A stretch of DNA of 64,000 nt from the NCBI GenBank assembly GCA_964437215.1, contig CAYTFZ010000005.1, forward strand, positions 3,456 to 67,455, in the 5' to 3' direction. This DNA comes from JAAYAN01 sp964437215. GTDB lineage: Bacteria; Bacteroidota; Ignavibacteria; Ignavibacteriales; Melioribacteraceae. The position numbers and the translations under genes were made by a program. Below the pieces are notes generated by a model that saw nothing but the letters and a program-made list of their open reading frames with translations, was not told where the DNA came from and made no database searches. Numbering within the stretch: the first letter of the stretch is position 1; each line of letters starts with the position of its first letter. Below are positions 35,699-44,746 of the stretch, piece after piece.

Positions 35699-36892
35699 TT
35701 ATCCGCACTTTTCTTTTATTGCTTCCGCGAGCAATGGTATTCCCTTTTCAATAACTTCTTTGGGAGTATTGCAGTATGAAATCCGGATTTTGTTGTTTTT
35801 CACCGCATCGGGATCAAATGTTTTTCCCGAGACAAACACAACGCCTTTTTCAATTGCAAGTTTAAGAATTTCTGTGCTGTCGGTTCCTTCCGGAAGTTTA
35901 AGCCAAATATAAAATCCTCCGCGTGGTTCAGTCCATTCAACATATGAGGGCAGATTTTCTTTTAACGATTTTATCATAACCTGCGCACGTTTTTTATATT
36001 CGGCGCGAACTCTTTCGATGTAAGCGTAAATAAATCCTGTACGGATAAATTTATCGGCAAGAACCTGTGTAAAACTCGGCGAGCAGGCATCAAAAGATTG
36101 TTTAAGAAGTTCGCACTTCTGGTAAATATGAGGCGGCACAAGCATCCAGCCAAGGCGCAAACCCGGCCCGATAATTTTAGAAAACGAACCGGTGTAACAA
36201 ACATCAATACCGGAAGGATTAATAGCTTTTACAGTTTTCAAATCTGCTGCATCTTCGGGATAAAAAAATAAATCGCTGTAAGCGTCATCCTCGATTAACG
36301 GAATGTTTTTATTATTCATTATTTGAATGATTTTCTTCTTATCTTCGGCAGAATAAAGCGTTCCGGCAGGATTATGAAAATTCGGCGTAAAATAGAAAAA
36401 CTTATATCTATCATCAGCATTTACTTTTTCTTCAAGAAATTTTAAATCGAGTCCGCTTTTTGTTAACGGAACAGAAATCATATTTGCCCCATATGACTTA
36501 AATGCTGATATTGCCCCGATAAAGCAAGGATTTTCAACTAATATAGAATCTCCCGGATCGATAAAAGCTTTGGCTAAAATATTAATGGCCTGAAGAGAAC
36601 CGGTTGTTATCATAAGTTTGTTTTCTTTAACGGGCAAACCTTTTTTCTCAAGAAAACTGCTCAACGATTCCAACAGACAAGGAAGTCCGCTTGTAGGTCC
36701 GTACTGCATCGCCATCTGCTTTTCTTTATCGTTTAAATTATTGTAAACTTCATCCATTTCTGCAAGAGGGAAAAGTTCGTTTCCGGGCATTCCGCCGGCA
36801 AAAGAGATAATATCGGGTCTGGTTGCCAGACTCATTAAATCGCGTATCTCGGATGTTCGGAGATTTGTTACGCTTTGTGCAAATCTTGTCAT
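35699..36892 (-). CDS. PLP-dependent aminotransferase class I/II (aromatic or 2-aminoadipate type)
   Basis: 397 residues. Fold-type I features: ISFAGGMPGNELFP, YFTPNFHNPAGTLYS, DDAYSDLFF and the PLP lysine Lys239 in YTGSFSKIIGPGLRLGW. It resembles the LysN/ArAT-like group without the DNA-binding domain of MocR proteins. It is last in a strand-wise run after iorA, iorB, paaK, ACT and PaaI genes, so transamination of aromatic amino acids to arylpyruvates for IorAB is the likeliest role. Confidence 0.85.
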   Translation of the reverse strand: MTRFAQSVTNLRTSEIRDLMSLATRPDIISFAGGMPGNELFPLAEMDEVYNNLNDKEKQMAMQYGPTSGLPCLLESLSSFLEKKGLPVKENKLMITTGSLQAINILAKAFIDPGDSILVENPCFIGAISAFKSYGANMISVPLTKSGLDLKFLEEKVNADDRYKFFYFTPNFHNPAGTLYSAEDKKKIIQIMNNKNIPLIEDDAYSDLFFYPEDAADLKTVKAINPSGIDVCYTGSFSKIIGPGLRLGWMLVPPHIYQKCELLKQSFDACSPSFTQVLADKFIRTGFIYAYIERVRAEYKKRAQVMIKSLKENLPSYVEWTEPRGGFYIWLKLPEGTDSTEILKLAIEKGVVFVSGKTFDPDAVKNNKIRISYCNTPKEVIEKGIPLLAEAIKEKCG

Positions 36893-36909
36893 AGTCTTCT
36901 TAAATTTTA

Positions 36910-37308
36910 TTAATAATCAATTTTTTCTTTTGTAATGTAAGCCGTCCCCTTAAAGTTCGAAATCAGCTCATTCTTTTCATCGTAAATATTTATGTCGCAG
37001 GTAATAAGTTTTGAACTTCGGGAAATTATTTTTGCCTCTGCAACTAATTTCCCTTGCTTGCTTTTTGCAAAATAGGAAACCGCCGCATTAATAGAAAGGG
37101 TAACAAAGCCGAACGAATTTACTGCAGCAGCAAATGCAAAATCGGCTAAAGTAAATAAAAGTCCCCCGTGAGTTATACCGGCGCCGTTTAAATGTTTTTC
37201 CTCAATAGTAACTTCTGCTTTTGCCTTACCGGGAGAACATTCAATAAGTTTAATACCATTTACAGCTGCAAAATTATCTTTCAGGAAATAATCTTTAAAC
37301 TTCTGCAT
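36910..37308 (-). CDS. PaaI-like hotdog thioesterase
   Basis: 132 residues with the PaaI-type hotdog motif GAGITHGGLLFTLADFAFAAAVN, including the conserved HGG and the acidic residue on the central helix. Such thioesterases hydrolyse phenylacetyl-CoA-type thioesters. In this operon it could recover CoA from arylacetyl-CoA made by IorAB or PaaK. One base separates it from the ACT gene. Confidence 0.88.
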   Translation of the reverse strand: MQKFKDYFLKDNFAAVNGIKLIECSPGKAKAEVTIEEKHLNGAGITHGGLLFTLADFAFAAAVNSFGFVTLSINAAVSYFAKSKQGKLVAEAKIISRSSKLITCDINIYDEKNELISNFKGTAYITKEKIDY

Positions 37309-37309
37309 T

Positions 37310-37735
37310 TCAAATCTGATAAATTTGATTTGCGCGCACTAACTCCATCTTATTTTCCTGCAAAACTTTAATAACATTTTCGTTCGAAGGAGCACGCAAT
37401 ACTACAGATGCTTCATTTCCAACTGCAAACGCATACATATAATCAATTTGAATGTCATTATCCGAAAGAATCCGGAGAACTTTATGCAATCCGCCAGGCT
37501 TGTTTGGAACAATAACGCAAACCACATCGGTGGTATTTACAGTAAATCCTTTCTCCTTAAGAATTTTAAGAGCAAGATCAGGTCTGCCTACAATAAGTCT
37601 TAAAATTCCGTAATCAGGAGCATCGGCAATACTGAATGCCGAAATATTTATATCGTTCTCTGCCAAAATTCCGGTGATTTCGGTAAGTCTTCCTTTTCTG
37701 TCTTCCAGAAATACTGATAATTGTTGAATAACGAT
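37310..37735 (-). CDS. Tandem ACT-domain protein with a non-canonical start
   Basis: 141 residues as tandem ACT domains, typical of small proteins encoded beside paaK and ior genes. Conserved sequence upstream of the first canonical start (TTG 37666) reads IVIQQLSVFLEDRKGRLTEITGIL without stop and completes the first ACT strand. The codon aligned with Met is ATC at 37735, eight bases after a GGAG, and an in-frame TAA lies just upstream. Either ATC initiates or the base is an error. Likely senses an amino acid to regulate the pathway. Confidence 0.82.
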   Translation of the reverse strand: MVIQQLSVFLEDRKGRLTEITGILAENDINISAFSIADAPDYGILRLIVGRPDLALKILKEKGFTVNTTDVVCVIVPNKPGGLHKVLRILSDNDIQIDYMYAFAVGNEASVVLRAPSNENVIKVLQENKMELVRANQIYQI

Positions 37736-37761
37736 GGCTGAATCTCCTATGTTATTTTAAG

Positions 37762-39060
37762 TTATAATTTCCTGTTATCTATTACTCTTTTTGCTTTGCC
37801 TTCCGATCTTTCTATTGTATTTGGCTCTACAAGTTTTATTTGTGCATTTATTCCCAGAACACTCGAAATGTTATGATGAATCCGTTTTTTCAATCCTTCA
37901 AGAACTTTAATTTCGTCAGACCAGAATTGATCGTCAACTTCCACTTTTATTTCAAGTTCATCCAGATTATTTTGTCTTGTTACAATCATCTGATAATGAG
38001 GAGTTGTTTCGCTCATTTCAAGTAAAACAGATTCAACCTGCGACGGGAATACATTCACGCCGCGGATTATAAGCATATCATCCGAACGTCCCAGACATTT
38101 TTCCATACGGACTAACGTTCTTCCGCAAGCGCACTTTTCAGGATGAAGTCTTGTTAAATCGCGGGTGCGGTAACGCAGTAAGGGCATAGCTTCTTTTGTA
38201 ACGGTTGTAAAAACAAGCTCGCCAAGTTCGCCGTAAGGCAGCACTTCCAAGGTTTCCGGATTGATAATTTCCGGAATAAAATGATCTTCAAAAATGTGGC
38301 TTCCGCATTGGTGCTGGCATTCCATCGAAACACCGGGTCCTATAATTTCGCTTAATCCATATATATCATAAGCTTTTATGTGCATCATCTTTTCAATCTG
38401 CTGGCGCATTTCTTCGGTCCAAGGTTCTGCTCCGAATATACCTGCGCGCAATTTTATCTTTTCCTGAGGGATACCTTCTTTAATTATACTTTCGGCAAGA
38501 TAAGCTGCGTACGACGGTGTACAGGCAATTGCAGTCGATCCGAAATCCTGCATCAGCTGAAGCTGCTTTTTTGTGTTTCCGCCTGAAATAGGTATAATTG
38601 ATGCGCCTACCCTTTCGGCTCCGTAGTGAAGCCCCAATCCTCCGGTAAAAAGTCCGTATCCGTAAGCTACCTGGATAATATCATTTTTTGTTATTCCCGC
38701 CATCGTTAAAGAACGTGCAACAACTTCGCTCCAAGTATTAATATCGTTGCGGGTATATCCAACAACAGTTGGCTTTCCTGTTGTACCGCTGGATGCATGA
38801 AGCCGCACAATTTCGGATTGCGGAACTGTAAAAAGTCCGAACGGATAATTATCACGCAAATCGTTTTTTATTGTAAAAGGAAGATGTTTCAGATGGTCTA
38901 TACTTTTAATATCGCCGGGTTCAATTCCCTTTTCTTTTAATTTTTGTTTGTAAAACGGAACATTATTATAAATACGTTCAATCATTTTTACTAAACGTTT
39001 GCTTTGTAATTCAGTTAAGTGCTGCCTGTCGGCAGTTTCAATTTCAGTGTTTAATTCCAT
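37762..39060 (-). CDS. paaK: Phenylacetate-CoA ligase family protein
   Basis: 432 residues. ANL-superfamily signatures: SSGTTGKPTVVGYT (phosphate loop), YGLSEIIGPGVSMEC and YRTRDLTRLHPEKCACGRT. Activates aryl acetates with ATP and CoA, or works in reverse with IorAB products to conserve energy in amino acid fermentation. Gene order iorA-iorB-paaK-ACT-PaaI-aminotransferase supports aromatic amino acid catabolism. Confidence 0.94.
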   Translation of the reverse strand: MELNTEIETADRQHLTELQSKRLVKMIERIYNNVPFYKQKLKEKGIEPGDIKSIDHLKHLPFTIKNDLRDNYPFGLFTVPQSEIVRLHASSGTTGKPTVVGYTRNDINTWSEVVARSLTMAGITKNDIIQVAYGYGLFTGGLGLHYGAERVGASIIPISGGNTKKQLQLMQDFGSTAIACTPSYAAYLAESIIKEGIPQEKIKLRAGIFGAEPWTEEMRQQIEKMMHIKAYDIYGLSEIIGPGVSMECQHQCGSHIFEDHFIPEIINPETLEVLPYGELGELVFTTVTKEAMPLLRYRTRDLTRLHPEKCACGRTLVRMEKCLGRSDDMLIIRGVNVFPSQVESVLLEMSETTPHYQMIVTRQNNLDELEIKVEVDDQFWSDEIKVLEGLKKRIHHNISSVLGINAQIKLVEPNTIERSEGKAKRVIDNRKL

Positions 39061-39061
39061 A

Positions 39062-39646
39062 TTATTTTCTTAATTGTTTGGTTATATTTAATCCTGCGTT
39101 AAACGCACGGAGATTTATCTGTACTGTTTCATTTCCTTTAGGCAGAAATAATTTTTCTATAGCTTTTTCAAGTTCTTCTTTTTCAATTCCTGTAAATGGC
39201 GAAGCAGCTCCCAGCATTACAATATTGGATGCTTTTACGCTTCCGGCTTCCCTTGCAGGTTTTTCGGCATCTACTAAAATATTTTCGGGATTTTTTTTAA
39301 TTTCATTCAACACATTTTGTAAATCGGGATAAGGATTAATGTTTATAAAAGGATCAACCGAAGTTACAATTATTCCTTTTTCCGAAAGAAAAGGGATGTA
39401 CCGCAAAGATTCCATCGGTTCAACTGAAAGGATTAAATCGGCTTCGCCCTTAGGAATAAGATCTGAAAATATTTCATTGTCGGATATACGCAGATGCGAT
39501 TCAACAGCGCCTCCTCTCTGACTCATACCATGCACTTCAGCTTGTTTGACTTTTAGTCCCAAATTCATAGCAGCCAGATCGATTATTGCTGCAATAGTTA
39601 AAATTCCCTGTCCGCCAACTCCGGCAAGAATTATATTTTTATTCAT
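39062..39646 (-). CDS. iorB: Indolepyruvate oxidoreductase subunit beta
   Basis: 194 residues of the pyruvate-ferredoxin oxidoreductase gamma-type fold: NIILAGVGGQGILTIA, then VHGMSQRGGAVESHLRIS. Together with IorA it oxidises arylpyruvates to aryl-CoA with ferredoxin. Overlaps iorA by 4 bp. Confidence 0.95.
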   Translation of the reverse strand: MNKNIILAGVGGQGILTIAAIIDLAAMNLGLKVKQAEVHGMSQRGGAVESHLRISDNEIFSDLIPKGEADLILSVEPMESLRYIPFLSEKGIIVTSVDPFININPYPDLQNVLNEIKKNPENILVDAEKPAREAGSVKASNIVMLGAASPFTGIEKEELEKAIEKLFLPKGNETVQINLRAFNAGLNITKQLRK

Positions 39647-41238
39647 TGTTTATCCTGCTTCTTTTTATTGCGTCTGGCCGTCTGTATGCAATCGCGCGAT
39701 GCAATTATTACAGAAACTCCCTTATATTCAAATTCATCTTTAATAATTTTAATATTTTCAGCTAAATTATTCTTTAAAGGAATTATTGTTCTGATATGGT
39801 CTTCTTCAACTCCTATTCCTTTGCAGATATTTTGCAGCTTATCTGTTCCGGCAGAATCCTGTCCGCCTGTCATTGCGGTTGTGGAGTTATCCGAAATAAT
39901 TATTGTTACAGATGATTTATCATTTACCGCATCCAGCAGACCAGTAATGCCTGAATGCGTAAAAGTTGAATCGCCTATTACGGCAACAGCAGGATGAATT
40001 CCGGCATCGGATGCGCCTTTTGCCATTGTAACAGAAGCTCCCATATCCACGCAGGTGCTTATTGTTTCGTAAGGCGGCAAAGCTCCTAAAGTGTAACAGC
40101 CTATATCCGAAAAAACGTGATTCGAATTGTATTCTTTCATTACGATATTAAGAGCTTCGTAAAGATCCCGGTGACTGCATCCTTTGCAAAGTTCCGGCGG
40201 TCTGGGCGAAACTATTTCCGGAATCTTCTTTTCGGGTGAAGTTTTAACACCGAGCGCCTTTGCCAAGTAATCGGGATTTAGTTCTCCTGTTCTCGGCAAT
40301 GTTCCATCAAGTCTTCCTTTTATTTTTTCATTTTGTGGAAATCCTTTAAGAATTTCCTCATAAATCGGATATCCTTCTTCAACAATTAATATTTCTGAAT
40401 ATTTCGATAAAAATTCTTTAACCGCTTTTTCGGGCAGAGGATATTGCGAAATTTTAAGTACAGGAATATCAAGCTGATACTTTTCCCGTGCTTCCATCAC
40501 GTAGTTAAAAGAAAGTCCGAAAGCAATTATTCCTTTATTTCCTTTACCGTCTATTACTTTATTAAAAATTGATTGTTCTGATAATTCGGCGAGGTCTTTT
40601 TGTATGTTTAAAAGATTTACATATTGTCTGCGTGCATTTGCAGGCAGCAATATCCATTTTTTCTTTTCATTTTCAGGCTGTAAAGAATTTTGTACTCGTT
40701 TCGGTTTTCTTTCTACAACAGAACGTGAATGCGAAAGACGGGTTACAATTCTTAAAAGAACCGGTAATTTAACTTTTTCCGATAATTCAAAAGAATATAA
40801 AACTGCATCATAAGCTTCCTGCTGGTTCGACGGCTCAAGGACAGGAACGAAAGCAAACTTTCCGTAAAACCTCGAATCCTGCTCGTTTTGCGATGAATGC
40901 ATCGAAGGGTCATCGGCAACAACTAAAACAAGTCCCCCGTTTACACCGGTAACAGCCGAGTTAATAAAGGCATCAGCTGCAACATTTAACCCTACGTGTT
41001 TCATACAAACCATGCTTCGTTTTCCTGCATAGCTCATTCCCAAAGCAGATTCGTAAGCTGTTTTTTCGTTTGCAGACCAGTTTGAACGGATGTTTAATTT
41101 CTGAGCTTCTTCCGATTTTTGTATAAATTCAGTAATTTCTGTTGAAGGAGTTCCGGGATAAGCATAAATCCCTGAGATTCCGGCATCAATAGCTGCAAGA
41201 GCCACAGCTTCAGCACCGAGTAATAATTGTTTATCCAT
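39643..41238 (-). CDS. iorA: Indolepyruvate oxidoreductase subunit alpha, without ferredoxin domain
   Basis: 531 residues. N-terminal domain begins LLLGAEAVALAAIDAGISGIYAYPGTPSTEI; the thiamine diphosphate domain has PELCKGCSHRDLYEAL, DIGCYTLGALPPY and GDSTFTHSGITGLLDA. Many archaeal and other IorA proteins end with two [4Fe-4S] clusters (about 60 residues); here the protein stops after VIIASRDCIQTARRN and a Lys-rich tail with no Cys cluster. Electrons must leave another way, for example via the single cluster-type Cys in the middle or another protein. First gene of the operon. Confidence 0.94.
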   Translation of the reverse strand: MDKQLLLGAEAVALAAIDAGISGIYAYPGTPSTEITEFIQKSEEAQKLNIRSNWSANEKTAYESALGMSYAGKRSMVCMKHVGLNVAADAFINSAVTGVNGGLVLVVADDPSMHSSQNEQDSRFYGKFAFVPVLEPSNQQEAYDAVLYSFELSEKVKLPVLLRIVTRLSHSRSVVERKPKRVQNSLQPENEKKKWILLPANARRQYVNLLNIQKDLAELSEQSIFNKVIDGKGNKGIIAFGLSFNYVMEAREKYQLDIPVLKISQYPLPEKAVKEFLSKYSEILIVEEGYPIYEEILKGFPQNEKIKGRLDGTLPRTGELNPDYLAKALGVKTSPEKKIPEIVSPRPPELCKGCSHRDLYEALNIVMKEYNSNHVFSDIGCYTLGALPPYETISTCVDMGASVTMAKGASDAGIHPAVAVIGDSTFTHSGITGLLDAVNDKSSVTIIISDNSTTAMTGGQDSAGTDKLQNICKGIGVEEDHIRTIIPLKNNLAENIKIIKDEFEYKGVSVIIASRDCIQTARRNKKKQDKQ

Positions 41239-41352
41239 TAATTTATTTTTATCTCACTATATTGGCAAAAGCAAAAATTAGCATTGCTAAAATTAAATAT
41301 ATTTGAATTCTTATCCAATTGGCTGCAGCTCTTTAATGCGATTATTTTTATT

Positions 41353-42255
41353 TTAGTACATTCTTGCCCTTTTTTTGAAAAATGCAAGCAAAGCTTTATC
41401 AAAAGAATCGCTTGTAAGAATTAGATTATAATCGAAATTCTTTTTTCTGCATTCGGTTTTAATCTTTTCAATAAATTCTTTAACGGCAGAACGGTAAGCC
41501 TGCTGAATCTGATACGGTTGCGCAGATAATTCCTCGGAAGTTTCCATATCAACAAATACAGCATCTTTTCCGAAAGAGAAAGATAATTCAACCGGATCGA
41601 GGACTTGGAACAAAATTACTTCGTTTTGCTGCGATCTTAAATAATTTAATGCTGCTATTATTGATGAAGGTTCATCGAAAAAGTCGGAAATAATTATTGT
41701 TAAACCTCTTTTTTTTATTTTTTCTGCAACAAGAGTAAGGCATTTCCCAGTCTCTGTTTTTTTGGAAGGAGCTGTTTTTTCGAGAGTGAGCAGAATATTC
41801 CGTAAATGAATCCGGTTTGATTTAGGACTTAGGTAATTTTCGATTATATCCGAAAATTGAATCAATCCTGCAGCATCATGCTGATTTGTTAAAATATAAG
41901 CCAGACTTGCAGCCAGCAAAACTGAATATTCCCACTTTGTAACCGGAGCATCGTTTTTATAATCCATCGATTTACTGGAATCTAAAATTATATTGCAGAT
42001 TAAATTTGTTTCTTCTTCAAACTGCCTTACAAAATATTTTTCGCTTTTTGCATAAACTTTCCAATCGATGTTTTTTATTGAATCGCCTTGCTGATACGGC
42101 CTGTGTTCGCTAAATTCGGCACTGAATCCGTGATAAGGACTTTTATGCATTCCTACCATAAATCCTTCAACAATCGATCTCGCTTTTATTTCAAGATTTT
42201 TCAATCCCGAAATTACAGCAGGATCCAGCTTATTTAAGTATTCTTTATTGCTCAA
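41353..42255 (-). CDS. DUF58 domain protein (von Willebrand A-like)
   Basis: 300 residues. The DUF58 signature RPYQQGDSIKNIDWKVYAKSEKYFVRQFEEE is near residue 70, followed by a vWA-like segment with the metal site DSSKSMDYKN. Such proteins usually pair with a MoxR ATPase and vWA/BatA-like genes; none is in the window. Overlaps the TPR lipoprotein gene by 11 bp. Role unknown. Confidence 0.88.
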   Translation of the reverse strand: MSNKEYLNKLDPAVISGLKNLEIKARSIVEGFMVGMHKSPYHGFSAEFSEHRPYQQGDSIKNIDWKVYAKSEKYFVRQFEEETNLICNIILDSSKSMDYKNDAPVTKWEYSVLLAASLAYILTNQHDAAGLIQFSDIIENYLSPKSNRIHLRNILLTLEKTAPSKKTETGKCLTLVAEKIKKRGLTIIISDFFDEPSSIIAALNYLRSQQNEVILFQVLDPVELSFSFGKDAVFVDMETSEELSAQPYQIQQAYRSAVKEFIEKIKTECRKKNFDYNLILTSDSFDKALLAFFKKRARMY

Positions 42256-42757
42256 AATTTTGTCCGCTTTGCGCCCGGCTTAAAACTTCTTCGGGATTCA
42301 TCCCAAGAATTCCAAGTTCCGTTTCTGCATCTTTTGCAAGAGAATGCATCGGATATTTATGAAGAAACAATTTATAGTTTTCTTCGGCTTTAACGGTTTC
42401 ATTTAGCTGGTTAGCTTGAATAAATGCAGTCATAAAAAGAGCTTTTGGCGCTTCTTTGCTTGCAGGGTATTTTTTATAAATCTTTTGATAATACTCAATC
42501 CCTTTTTTTAATGATTCCTGCTCACTAATATTTTTATCAGCCTTATTTAAATAAATGCTGCCTAATTCAAATAAAGTTTCTTCTACAAATTCGCTTTTGG
42601 GATAATCATCTAAAATTTGGGAAAAACCTTCAACTGCTTCTTCTATTTTATTTTCCGATAAATTTTTCCTTGCGGATTCAAACAATTCTTTATCGCTTTC
42701 GGCAGAGCAGGAAAGTAAAATTAAAAAACAAATCATACAAATGTTAATTTTAAACAT
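42245..42757 (-). CDS. TPR-repeat lipoprotein
   Basis: 170 residues. A lipoprotein signal ends in LILLSCSAES (Cys16-17 region as anchor). About three TPR units follow (IEEAVEGFSQILDDYPKSEF, KGIEYYQKIYKKYPASKEA, AEENYKLFLHKYPMHSLA), the pattern of BamD/YbgF-like periplasmic scaffolds, though it is shorter than BamD. Coupled to the DUF58 gene downstream. Confidence 0.82.
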   Translation of the reverse strand: MFKINICMICFLILLSCSAESDKELFESARKNLSENKIEEAVEGFSQILDDYPKSEFVEETLFELGSIYLNKADKNISEQESLKKGIEYYQKIYKKYPASKEAPKALFMTAFIQANQLNETVKAEENYKLFLHKYPMHSLAKDAETELGILGMNPEEVLSRAQSGQNFEQ

Positions 42758-42898
42758 ACACTATCCACTTTATTGAAAAATGTATGTAAATATAACCTTA
42801 ATCCGTAATTCTTTAAATGGTAAAATCACTTTCTGTTTTCTGAAAGTATAAAGTTTATGATATTTGTACTTTGGTATGTGTTTAAAGTTAAGTTTTTC

Positions 42899-43660
42899 TC
42901 AGCAGTATTTTAAAGGAGTAAAATCAACAGCAAGCAAATCGGATTTACGGTTTATCTCCTTTTCAATATAATTTTTGTGCTTTCTAAATAATTTTTCTGA
43001 AATTATTATTGAAGAATTCGGATAATTTTCTTTTGCCTTTTTTATAAGAGCTGACAATTCCGATTTGCTCTTATCAAAAGAATCAAAAAAGAAATATTTA
43101 ACAGATTTTCCGGATATATCTTTAATTTTTGCAAAATAGTTTTCCGAAAGATCTTTATCAATCATAATTCCAGCATCCAAACCGGTTTTAGTTAATTTTA
43201 TGAAAAACATCCGGTAAACTTCATCATTAAAACAAGCATCTTGTTTTATATGCAGGAAGTATTCCGAAGCACCGGCAATTTTCCACGAGCGAAGTTCTTC
43301 CAGACTTCTTATACCGCAACTCAATAAAATTTTAACATCAGCGGTATCTTTTACAGAAAAAATAATATGCGAAATAAGATCAGAGTCGAAATATTCATCA
43401 TCTCCCGAATGAATAATTATAGATTTAATTCCTCTGTTTGTAATATTCCGTGCGATGTTTTCAATTTCGTCGGAATCTATTCTGTATTTTTTTTTAGAAT
43501 TATTCATCAGAAACTTAGAATTTGCATAACCCGATATTTTTATTATTCCGGCAGTTTCAAAATCCCAATCCTCAATTGCTTTTCCAAAAGCAGTTTTATT
43601 TTCCTGGTTCAATATCTTACGTTCAGATTTTACAGTATATGTTTTAATATTTTCAGTCAT
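42899..43660 (-). CDS. Radical-SAM-like barrel protein lacking the cluster cysteines
   Basis: 253 residues. The layout follows HydE/BioB-type radical SAM enzymes: IIKISGY, a segment at CX3CX2C spacing, KYRIDSDEIENIARNITNRGIKSIIIHSGDDEYF, then VKILLSCGIRSLEELRSWKIAGASEYFLHI and a late LDAGIMID strand. At the three cluster positions the residues are Ala46, Phe50 and Asn53, so no [4Fe-4S] cluster can be held. The N-terminal LNQENKTAFGKAIEDWDFETAG also fits the family. The reading frame is intact, which argues against simple decay. No hydrogenase gene is near. Function unknown. Confidence 0.6.
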   Translation of the reverse strand: MTENIKTYTVKSERKILNQENKTAFGKAIEDWDFETAGIIKISGYANSKFLMNNSKKKYRIDSDEIENIARNITNRGIKSIIIHSGDDEYFDSDLISHIIFSVKDTADVKILLSCGIRSLEELRSWKIAGASEYFLHIKQDACFNDEVYRMFFIKLTKTGLDAGIMIDKDLSENYFAKIKDISGKSVKYFFFDSFDKSKSELSALIKKAKENYPNSSIIISEKLFRKHKNYIEKEINRKSDLLAVDFTPLKYC

Positions 43661-43799
43661 TTAAGAAATTCTTTATTTTTTACTGAAAATGTTTTATTTT
43701 CAATAAATATACCAACTTAAAAAACGGCAGAATACAAATTATTATAAGTTTATTTTCTTAAAAAAGAGAATTTTGGAAAGATGTTTAAGATTTTAAGGA

Positions 43800-44741
43800 C
43801 TAATTTACTGCGCTTTCTTTTATTTCTATCAGTCCTTTTGCCGAATAAATTTTAACCGTCAAGCCGAAAGGAATGGTTAAATTATCTTTAATATGCCCAT
43901 GTTTTAGATTATAAACAACGGGTTTTTTTAATTCGCGGAAATAGCTTCCGAATACTTCGTGAAGCGAAAGAGTGGGTTTATTTGGGTCGTCTTCAATACA
44001 ATCTTTAAAATTTCCTAAAAGAATGCCTTTAACCTGATTAAATACTCCCGCAAGTTTTAACTGGTTAAGCATCCTGTCAATTTTGTACGGAGGTTCGTTT
44101 AAGTCTTCAAGCAACAGCACAGAATCATTCAAATCAGGAAAATATTTGCTTCCAATAAGAGATACAATTACGGAAAGATTTCCACCTGCCAGTTTCCCTT
44201 CGCTCCGTCCCTGCGAAAGGAATATAAAGTCCTCGCTTTTAGGATTGTCAATTTTTCCTATCGGTTTATCCGTTGTAATAATATTCCAAAAATGCTCTTC
44301 TGTAAACGGACTAACCGAATCATAAAAATCCACTGCCGGCATTGGTCCGGCAAATGTTACTAATCCTGTTTGCGAATAAAACGCTAAGTGCAAAGCGGTA
44401 ATATCACTGTAACCCACAAATATTTTCGGATTCTGCCTTATGATTTTATAATTGATGCCGGAAATTATTTTCCCCGAACCATACCCGCCCCTTGCGCAAA
44501 AAACCGCTTTAACTTCGTTATCTTCAAACATGCTGTGAAGATCATAAAGCCGTTCTTCCTCGCTGCCGGCAAGATATCCTTTTTGTTTTTCTATATTTTT
44601 TCCGAGTTTTACCTTGTACCCAAGCTTTTCGAAATATTCTACGCTTTTATTAATCCGGTTAAAATCAGAAACCGGCGAGGCGGGATTTATTATCCCTATT
44701 AAATCGCCTTTATTAAGTTTTTTTGGTTTTATCCGGTTCAT
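43800..44741 (-). CDS. LD-carboxypeptidase (peptidase S66)
   Basis: 313 residues. Cleaves the terminal D-Ala from murein tetrapeptides or, in the MccF branch, detoxifies peptide-nucleotides. Nucleophile Ser112 in VGYSDITALHLA, with ARGGYGSG before it, the Glu region LLLEDLNEPPYKIDRML and the His in NLKHGHIKDN. No signal peptide, so cytosolic, suiting cell-wall recycling. Ends 5 bp after the stop of the upstream outer-membrane gene. Confidence 0.92.
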   Translation of the reverse strand: MNRIKPKKLNKGDLIGIINPASPVSDFNRINKSVEYFEKLGYKVKLGKNIEKQKGYLAGSEEERLYDLHSMFEDNEVKAVFCARGGYGSGKIISGINYKIIRQNPKIFVGYSDITALHLAFYSQTGLVTFAGPMPAVDFYDSVSPFTEEHFWNIITTDKPIGKIDNPKSEDFIFLSQGRSEGKLAGGNLSVIVSLIGSKYFPDLNDSVLLLEDLNEPPYKIDRMLNQLKLAGVFNQVKGILLGNFKDCIEDDPNKPTLSLHEVFGSYFRELKKPVVYNLKHGHIKDNLTIPFGLTVKIYSAKGLIEIKESAVN

Positions 44742-44746
44742 TTATT

